From assembly GCA_023438785.1 (NCBI GenBank), contig JAEXQJ010000131.1, forward strand, positions 1-10,926: 10,926 bases of DNA, given 5' to 3'. Under the pieces are notes generated by a model, which had not been told where the DNA came from, did no database searches, and was given only the letters and a program-made list of their open reading frames with translations. Below are positions 1 through 5,109 of the stretch, one piece after another. Within the stretch, counting starts at the first letter, position 1; each line of letters opens with the position of its first letter. The DNA is from Pseudomonadota bacterium. Lineage in GTDB: Bacteria; Myxococcota_A; Polyangia; Fen-1088. Made by a program: the position numbers and the translations under genes.

Positions 1-65
1 CCCGCACCGCCGCTCGCACCCGCACCGCCGCTCGCGCCCGCACCGCCGCTCGCACCCGCACCGCC
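1..65 (-). repeat. 18-bp tandem repeat coding for a Gly/Ala/Ser hexapeptide
   Basis: Three full copies (3-20, 21-38, 39-56) and half of a fourth (57-65) of an 18-bp unit, CGCACCGCCGCTCGCACC on the plus strand. The second copy differs by one base. Read on the minus strand it encodes a repeating Ala-Gly-Ala-Ser-Gly-Gly motif in the C-terminal tract of the lipoprotein. The array continues beyond the left edge, so its full copy number is unknown. The unit is a multiple of three, so gain or loss of copies would keep the frame. Confidence 0.85.
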
Positions 66-908
66 CGAGCCGGCCTTACCGCCGGTGCCGCTCGAGCCGC
101 CGGTGCCGCCACCGGCCTTGTCGAAGACGACCGTGCCCTTGATGGGCGGGTTCGTGCTCTTCGGGCTCAGGGTCAGCTTGCCGCCCGAGACGCAGTAGGC
201 GTATTCCAGGTCACTATCCGTGGTGAGCGTGTTGTCAGCCTTCGTGAGCTTGCCGCTCTTCGAGGGGTCGACGGAAAGGAAGCCGAGGCTGCCGGTCTGA
301 TTGAGGGTGGCCGAGCACAAGCAGCCCCCGTTGGAGTTCTGGCAGTCCACGGCTTCGTAGCCAAGGCCCTGGATGGCCGTGCCCAGTCGATCACAGGTGG
401 TGACCGTACCCGAGACGGACAAGCACTTCGGGGCCAGCGTAATCTGGTGCTCACCCTTGGTGGTCGTGCCGTCCGTGAACTTGTTGTCTGACCCAACGGT
501 GAACGAGCCGCTCACCTCCATGCTTCCCGTGATCGTCGCCGTGTCGCAGCCCACACCGAAGAGGGTAATGTCCACCTCACCGGACACATTGAGACAGGAC
601 GAGGCGACGTTCCAGGTTCCGACCACGTCGCCGCCGCAGGCCGTCACGTCATCGCAGGACGGTCCAGAGCCGCCAGAGCCGCCAGAGCCACCGCTCTTGC
701 CTGCTGTTCCACCACCGGAACCAGAGGTTCCGCCTTTGCCGGCGGTTCCCCCGCCTCCGGAGCCCCCGGTCTTGCCACCCGATCCCCCGCTGCCGCCCGA
801 TTGGGAGCCTCCGTTGGTCGAGGGGCTGGATGGGCTGTCTGAGGAGCTGCACGCTCCCGAAATCATTCCGAATGCTATCGCCATTGCGAGTACGGACTGG
901 ACCTTCAT
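1..908 (-). CDS. Gly/Ser-rich cysteine-rich lipoprotein, C-terminus cut by window edge
   Basis: The reading frame starts at ATG 908 and stays open to the left edge, giving 302 residues without a stop. An AAGGAGA ribosome site lies just upstream and supports the start. The N-terminus (MKVQSVLAMAIAFGMISGAC) is a short lipoprotein-type signal; Cys20 is the likely lipidated residue, although SGAC is not a perfect lipobox. Residues about 33-82 form a Gly/Ser/Lys linker. Residues about 85-262 form a compact domain with ten cysteines (for example CDDVTAC and GGCLC), which could make several disulfides outside the cytoplasm. A second Gly/Ala/Ser tract begins near residue 266 and continues past the edge. 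Such low-complexity linkers are common in surface lipoproteins of myxobacteria, but I recognise no named family and no catalytic motif. It is divergent from the PAP2 gene. Function unknown; the coding call is strong, the lipoprotein call good. Confidence 0.8.
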   Translation of the reverse strand, partial: MKVQSVLAMAIAFGMISGACSSSDSPSSPSTNGGSQSGGSGGSGGKTGGSGGGGTAGKGGTSGSGGGTAGKSGGSGGSGGSGPSCDDVTACGGDVVGTWNVASSCLNVSGEVDITLFGVGCDTATITGSMEVSGSFTVGSDNKFTDGTTTKGEHQITLAPKCLSVSGTVTTCDRLGTAIQGLGYEAVDCQNSNGGCLCSATLNQTGSLGFLSVDPSKSGKLTKADNTLTTDSDLEYAYCVSGGKLTLSPKSTNPPIKGTVVFDKAGGGTGGSSGTGGKAGSGGAGASGGAGASGGAGASGGA

Positions 909-1081
909 CGAACGTCTCCTTCCCAAGGTGGAAACGGCTGCTTCTGTAAGGGGGACGCTAACCATTTTTGCAGTCGCTACGCACACAAAAAACCGGCTCA
1001 CGCGCCATAAACCCGGGGCGGCGCCCGCATCGAGCGTCGGTCGGCCTAAGGCTCACGACACCGGACTCTGCTTCCAAGCGT

Positions 1082-1128
1082 ACAAATCCTCCGAGGCAAG
1101 GTGGAAAAAGCCTTTCCTGGTTATTTGT
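1082..1128. other. Nested inverted repeat in the divergent region
   Basis: Outer arms ACAAAT (1082-1087) and ATTTGT (1123-1128) are perfectly complementary. Inside them AGG-C-AAGG (1094-1101) faces CCTT-T-CCT (1111-1118) with one mismatch and a nine-base loop. The whole could fold as a two-tier hairpin in RNA from either strand, or act as a protein-binding site. No T-tract follows, so it is not a standard terminator. It was found by eye only. Confidence 0.3.
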
Positions 1129-1270
1129 CGGAACCCTCGCGGCGTTGTCACGAAAATCGATAGGCCTGAGGTACAGCCGCCGGGGCAGCGTGAGCGAAAC
1201 ACAGGACAAATCCGCGGCTCGGAATAGCGGGCTGGGCCGTGAGAAGCGCCTGCGTGGGCACGAGGTTCGC

Positions 1271-1298
1271 CAGGCGTTGCGGGCCGCGCCAACGCCTG
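1271..1298. other. Perfect 9-bp inverted repeat, GC-rich hairpin
   Basis: CAGGCGTTG (1271-1279) and CAACGCCTG (1290-1298) are exact reverse complements with a ten-base spacer, and are followed at once by the palindrome CCCGCGGG (1299-1306). A further 7-bp pair, CTCGACG (1321-1327) with CGTCGAG (1370-1376), encloses the palindrome GCGGATCCGC (1343-1352). No T-run follows, so an intrinsic terminator is unlikely. If the PAP2 transcript begins upstream, this would be a structured 5' leader. Confidence 0.35.
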
Positions 1299-1423
1299 CC
1301 CGCGGGAGAGAGGAGCGCGACTCGACGACGCGTCCACCCGCCGCGGATCCGCAGCCCAGCGCCGCGGTCCGTCGAGCAATTCCCCTTGAGCACCTCTGCC
1401 TCAGGGCACATACCTGCACTCGT

Positions 1424-2419
1424 TTGCTGGAGTTACACGCCCCCCATCACCGCCGACAGCGCCACGCCTTGGCCAGCGCGGTCACCAGCGGGGTGGTTCT
1501 GGCGCTGCTGGTCAGCCCCGTGCGGGCCGAGCCGCCGCCGGCAGAACCCGCCGTCCCCGTTTTTGCGCAGCCCAGCCTCGATCCCGCTTCGGCAGCAACG
1601 CATTCCAGCTTCGATTCCCCGCCGCTGACAACGCAGCGCCCCCTCAACTTCGTGCCTCCCCTAACGCAGCCGAGCCTCGGCTACTGGGACGCGGGCGTGG
1701 GTGCGGCTTCCCTGGCCGGGTCTCTCTTGTGGTCGTTCCTGCCCGTGCGTCACGGCGGGCTGTGGCAGCACCAGTTGCTGCCCTTCGAAGGCCAGGTGAA
1801 GGGCAACTTCTCGACGCGGGCGCAGACCTACAGCGATGTGGCGCTCGGCCTGTCGTTGGCCACGCCCTTGGCCTTCGACGGGGCTCGCGGCCTCGATGGG
1901 GCGATGGCCCGACGTTCGGCCATCTACGCCGAGACGCTGATCGTGAACCTGGCCCTCTTCGAGGGCGTCAAGCACATCGTCGGACGGCCCCGCCCCTACC
2001 TCTATAGCGCCGCGCCCGCGGCGCAGGATTACGCGGCCGGACGGGGCAATGATGGCTGGCAATCTTTCTACTCCGGGCATTCCAGTACCGCGTTCGCGGC
2101 GGCGGTAAGCGGGGCCTGGCTCTACTCGCAGAGCAGCGACAACGTACCCATGAGGACCGCGGTGTGGGCCACCAATCTCGCGCTGGCCGGCGCGACGGCC
2201 AATCTGCGCGTGCGCGCGGGCCAACACTTTCCCAGCGATGTACTGGTCGGAGCCGCCGTGGGCAGCGCCTTGGGCTACCTCATTCCGCGCCTGCACTACC
2301 GGGGCAAGCACGTCCGGTCGTTGTCGACTCCCGAGTGGGTGGCCATCGTGGCCGCGCCTCTGCTGGGGGCGCTCATCGGCCAGTGTCTGCCGCTGGAGTC
2401 TCGCGAGCCCTTTCCCTGA
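1424..2419 (+). CDS. Exported PAP2-superfamily phosphatase
   Basis: The protein carries all three parts of the PAP2 (type 2 phosphatidic acid phosphatase) active site. Numbered from TTG 1424, these are KX6RP (K183, KHIVGRPRP), SGH (S217-H219, in YSGHSS rather than the usual PSGH), and RX5HX3D (R262, nucleophile H268, D272, in the segment RVRAGQHFPSD). The family removes phosphate from lipid phosphates such as phosphatidic acid, undecaprenyl pyrophosphate or lipid A; the substrate here cannot be told. A signal-like stretch ends in SPVRA after residue 35, and several weakly hydrophobic helices follow. The start is uncertain: there is no ATG in or near the N-terminus. TTG 1424 gives a basic n-region (RRQRH) before the hydrophobic core; TTG 1469 would lose it. 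GTG 1190 and TTG 968 are further upstream. No clear ribosome site supports any of them. It converges on the DUF3943 gene with 14 bases between stops. Confidence 0.85.
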   Translation: MLELHAPHHRRQRHALASAVTSGVVLALLVSPVRAEPPPAEPAVPVFAQPSLDPASAATHSSFDSPPLTTQRPLNFVPPLTQPSLGYWDAGVGAASLAGSLLWSFLPVRHGGLWQHQLLPFEGQVKGNFSTRAQTYSDVALGLSLATPLAFDGARGLDGAMARRSAIYAETLIVNLALFEGVKHIVGRPRPYLYSAAPAAQDYAAGRGNDGWQSFYSGHSSTAFAAAVSGAWLYSQSSDNVPMRTAVWATNLALAGATANLRVRAGQHFPSDVLVGAAVGSALGYLIPRLHYRGKHVRSLSTPEWVAIVAAPLLGALIGQCLPLESREPFP

Positions 2420-2439
2420 CCACCACGCGCGCCTCAGGG
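2414..2439. terminator. Inverted repeat shared by two convergent stop codons
   Basis: CCCTGA (2414-2419) and TCAGGG (2434-2439) are exact reverse complements around a 14-base spacer. Each arm contains the stop codon of one of the converging genes. A hairpin here could help end transcription from both sides, but the stem is only 6 bp and no T-tract follows on either strand, so this is a weak candidate. Confidence 0.3.
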
Positions 2440-3858
2440 CAGATACGCCGCATAAACTTGGAAGATCTCGCAGGTGTTGTCCCAGCTTGGCAATCCCGCG
2501 TAGCTGGCATCGCGGAAGAAGAACGAGGCTGAGGCGCCGACCCCAAATCCGCGGAACACCGGCAGGGTGTACCCGAGTCGGAGCCAACCGAAGAAGTCCG
2601 TACCATCGGCTCCACTCATGACGGTGAGGAAGGTCTGCCCGTTCAGCAGACTGATGGTGCCCCAGCGCTGGAGGTCGAGGTACAGGTCGGCGCCGGTGTG
2701 CCAGCCGCCTCCGAACGTGTAGTTGCGTTCCACCACACCGGGTGGCGAGCTCACCGCGCCGATGGGCACGCCCTCGACACGCACACCGGCCACGAGCTGC
2801 TTGCCCCCGCCGAGCGGGACGGCCCAGTGGTTGGCCACACCCAGCGCCATGGCTCCATAGTCGAACAGCGGCAGATTCTGATACTCGTAGCTCTGGGTGA
2901 AACTGAGCAGGGTGCTGGTACAAGTGGGGCAGCCGAGCGCCCATTTCCAGCCCCAGAGCGTTCCTTCGCTGAAGACGCTCGCACCGTTGTTGCCATTGAA
3001 GAGCCGAACGATGGCCAGCAACGTGAACAACTCGAAGGGCCCCACTGTCGATCCCGCTTCGCTCAGCTTGCCGTAGCGCAAATCCACCTCCACGCCCACG
3101 TTGGTCGCCAGCACGTCGGGGCCGGCCGTGTTCTCGTTATAGAACTGCGGCCCCAGGTGGAACGCGAGCTCAAGGGGCAGACGCCGCAGCGGTGGCCGTC
3201 CCTGGCGCCATGCGCGCCCGGAGGTCAGGCGATAGAACTCGTTGGCCGGGCTGAGGACGCCCGCGACCGTCTCACGCACCACGCGCTCGAACCCGTGGGC
3301 CGTATCGTCCAGCACTTCGTTGGAGAGTCGGAAGAGCATCTCGCCAAGCGCAATGCCACTCAGGGTCGTGGTGATGACGTCGTTGCCTGAAGGTCGGCCG
3401 GTCTCGGCGAAATACTCCCACTCCAGACTCCCCAGCAGCACGTAGGGCAGCGACTCCCAGAAGTTCAGGCCGAACGCGCGGGCTGAGCCGAAGTAGATCG
3501 AGCCCTGGTACGGGTGCCACAGGAAATTGGTCGAGAAGGAATCGCCGTCGAACTGCCAACCGCTCGTGAAGTTGCGCCCGATGCTGTGCAGCGAGATGTG
3601 CGAGCCGTCGGTGTCCAGGGCCCGAGACAGGCCCCACACGATGGCGTTGCTCAGGGTAACCGTCCCCACCGGTATCACGTAGTGCTGCCAGTCGCGCTCC
3701 GGATCAGGGGCGTTGTAGTCCTGTGGGGTCGACGAAGACTCGTTCTCCTCGGCTCGCGCCACGTTCGGCGGGCCGGCCCCAAGGGCAACGGCAACGGCGA
3801 CCACCAGCGCCCGAAGACCCGCGTGTGCGAAGGTCGGTCCACGCCATGATTTCCACAT
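2434..3858 (-). CDS. DUF3943-type exported protein, probable outer-membrane barrel
   Basis: The product is 474 residues. A signal peptide spans residues 1-36 (hydrophobic core LVVAVAVALGAG, cleavage after VARA). The mature N-terminal half holds a motif-rich block at about 94-180: GWQFDGDSFSTNFLWHPYQG, then FWESLPYVLLGSLEWEYF, then PSGNDVITT and LGEMLFRLS. I recognise these as hallmarks of DUF3943, a family of unknown function in Gram-negative envelopes. The C-terminal half has alternating aromatic and polar residues typical of beta strands, so an outer-membrane barrel is likely but not proven. A C310-P-T-C313 pair and C463 could form a disulfide. The frame is open to an ATG at 3969, but ATG 3858 has a strong ribosome site and starts directly before the signal peptide. 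It follows yhhJ by 124 bases on the same strand, so it may be read from the efflux operon or from its own promoter, and it converges on the PAP2 gene. Confidence 0.85.
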   Translation of the reverse strand: MWKSWRGPTFAHAGLRALVVAVAVALGAGPPNVARAEENESSSTPQDYNAPDPERDWQHYVIPVGTVTLSNAIVWGLSRALDTDGSHISLHSIGRNFTSGWQFDGDSFSTNFLWHPYQGSIYFGSARAFGLNFWESLPYVLLGSLEWEYFAETGRPSGNDVITTTLSGIALGEMLFRLSNEVLDDTAHGFERVVRETVAGVLSPANEFYRLTSGRAWRQGRPPLRRLPLELAFHLGPQFYNENTAGPDVLATNVGVEVDLRYGKLSEAGSTVGPFELFTLLAIVRLFNGNNGASVFSEGTLWGWKWALGCPTCTSTLLSFTQSYEYQNLPLFDYGAMALGVANHWAVPLGGGKQLVAGVRVEGVPIGAVSSPPGVVERNYTFGGGWHTGADLYLDLQRWGTISLLNGQTFLTVMSGADGTDFFGWLRLGYTLPVFRGFGVGASASFFFRDASYAGLPSWDNTCEIFQVYAAYLP

Positions 3859-3865
3859 TCCGCAA

Positions 3866-3872
3866 CCCCTCC
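3866..3872 (-). promoter_or_regulatory. Ribosome binding site that fixes the DUF3943 gene start
   Basis: On the minus strand GGAGGGG lies seven bases before ATG 3858. It decides in favour of this start over ATG 3969, which would put a 37-residue basic extension in front of the signal peptide. The rest of the 124-base gap after yhhJ shows no strong terminator. Confidence 0.65.
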
Positions 3873-3982
3873 GCCTCGCCCGTGACGGTCCGGGATAGCA
3901 CACCAGGAACCGCGCGGCCATCGGGAGCCATCGCGTGGGGAGCGGATTCTGCGCGCCGGACCATCCCATCGATGTCCGCCGC

Positions 3983-5107
3983 CTACTTGGTGACCGCGAT
4001 CGATTTGCGGAAGAGCTTCAGGCTGTACACGAAGAAGCCCAGCCCGATTCCGGTCACCATCAGGAACTGCGCCCACACCGCGCGCAGCCCGCCGCCCCGG
4101 TAGATAATGATTTGCGAGAAGCTGACAAAGTGCCGCGCCGGCAGCAGATAGGTCAGATACTGCAACCATACCGGCTGGCTCTCGACGGGAGTGCTGCCGC
4201 CCGAAAGCAGCATCAGCACCATGATGACCAGGATGATGAGGAGCGCAAACTGGGCCATCGACCGAGAAATGGTTCCCAGGAAGATTCCCAACGCCGTGGC
4301 AAAGAAGAGGTAGAGCACCACGCCGAGGAACCACAGCAAGACCGAGCCAGCGAACGGCACCTTCAGGGCCATCTGCACGATCAGGAAGAGCGAAGCCCCC
4401 GTGGCGATCAGGATCACGAGGCCGTTGGCCCACACCTTGGCCATCGCGATCTCGAACGCGGTCAGCGGCATGACCAGCAGGTGCTCGAGCGTCCCATGTT
4501 CGCGCTCGCGAATCACCGCCGCCCCCGTCAGCACGACGGTAAGCAAGGATATCTGGTTGATGATGGCCACCACGCTCTTGAACCACGACGAGATGCCGTT
4601 CGGATTGAACAGCTTGCGGATGACCAGGTCGATGGGTTGCGGGACCGGAACGTCCGAGCGCCTGAGGAAGGAATTGATGCGATCGCTGATGATGTTCCTG
4701 ATGTAGCCGGCGCCGATGCCGGCCTGTTGCATGGCGGTGGCGTCGATGTTCACCTGAAGGTTCGGGTTGCGTCCTGCCAGCAGGTCGCGCTCGAAACGGG
4801 GCGGAATGGCCACCACGAACAGGAAGCGCCCTTCGTCCATGGCTGCTTCCACGTCCGAGGCCGTGATCTTCTCCGGGAACTTGAAACGCGGCGGGTAGAA
4901 GGCGTTGAAGAGCTCCATGGACAAGGTGGAGCTGTCCTCGTCCACGAAGGCGATGGACGCGTTGCTGACCTCGCTCGACGTCCCGGTGGCCTGCACATAG
5001 ATGGCCAGGGTGAAGGCGTAGACGACGAAGGCGACCATGACCAGATCGCTCATCAGGCTGCGGATCTCCTTCAAGCCGAGCCACAGGATGTTCAGCAGAG
5101 AGCGCAC
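3983..5107 (-). CDS. yhhJ: YhhJ-type ABC-2 permease
   Basis: This 374-residue inner-membrane protein closely follows the E. coli YhhJ pattern as I remember it, in order and length. One transmembrane helix (about 22-40) is followed by a large periplasmic domain (about 41-174) with IPPRFERDLLAGRNP and VNIDATAMQQ. Next come FNPNGISSWF and the hallmark segment AAVIREREHGTLEHLLVMPL (about 196-215), then four or five helices with LSGGSTPVES between two of them. It would pair with the permease half of RbbA to form the membrane channel of an ABC exporter. The start is GTG 5107, only two bases after the rbbA stop, with AGGAAAGG at 5113-5120 as ribosome site; translation is very probably coupled. An open frame extends upstream but lies inside rbbA. 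Substrate unknown. Confidence 0.92.
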   Translation of the reverse strand: MRSLLNILWLGLKEIRSLMSDLVMVAFVVYAFTLAIYVQATGTSSEVSNASIAFVDEDSSTLSMELFNAFYPPRFKFPEKITASDVEAAMDEGRFLFVVAIPPRFERDLLAGRNPNLQVNIDATAMQQAGIGAGYIRNIISDRINSFLRRSDVPVPQPIDLVIRKLFNPNGISSWFKSVVAIINQISLLTVVLTGAAVIREREHGTLEHLLVMPLTAFEIAMAKVWANGLVILIATGASLFLIVQMALKVPFAGSVLLWFLGVVLYLFFATALGIFLGTISRSMAQFALLIILVIMVLMLLSGGSTPVESQPVWLQYLTYLLPARHFVSFSQIIIYRGGGLRAVWAQFLMVTGIGLGFFVYSLKLFRKSIAVTK

Positions 5108-5109
5108 GG

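Larger units (their letters stand above)
909..1423. other. Long divergent region without a convincing gene
   Basis: About 515 bases separate the lipoprotein start from the likely PAP2 start. An open frame continuous with the PAP2 gene reaches back to a TTG at 968. The peptide it would add is basic, low in recognisable structure, and would bury the evident signal peptide in the middle of the protein, so I treat it as non-coding. I saw no ATG on the plus strand here. The region holds an AT-richer patch near 962-992, a TTGTCA box at 1145-1150 resembling a -35 but without a good -10, and inverted repeats at 1082-1128, 1271-1298, 1321-1376 and 1383-1406. It presumably carries both divergent promoters; I cannot place them securely. 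Confidence 0.5.

Noticed and set aside
1..65. CRISPR-like short repeats
   Set aside because: The 18-bp units are directly adjacent with no spacers and translate to a protein repeat in a real gene.
660..815. Pro/Glu-rich plus-strand frame (PEPPEPP repeats)
   Set aside because: It is the antisense of the Gly-rich linker of the lipoprotein, whose signal, ribosome site and cysteine domain are on the minus strand.
1147..1175. Sigma-70 promoter from TTGTCA at 1145-1150
   Set aside because: The -35 match is good, but no acceptable -10 lies 16-18 bases downstream.
968..1423. N-terminal extension of the PAP2 protein
   Set aside because: It is in frame and open, but would place a signal peptide about 170 residues inside the protein and shows no domain; it is kept only as an alternative start.
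1661..2944. Long minus-strand open frame crossing the PAP2 gene and the end of the DUF3943 gene
   Set aside because: It overlaps two supported genes, is Arg-rich low-structure sequence, and has no family features.
3859..3982. Terminator between yhhJ and the DUF3943 gene
   Set aside because: Only a 4-bp CCCG/CGGG pairing was found and no T-tract, so read-through from the efflux operon cannot be excluded.
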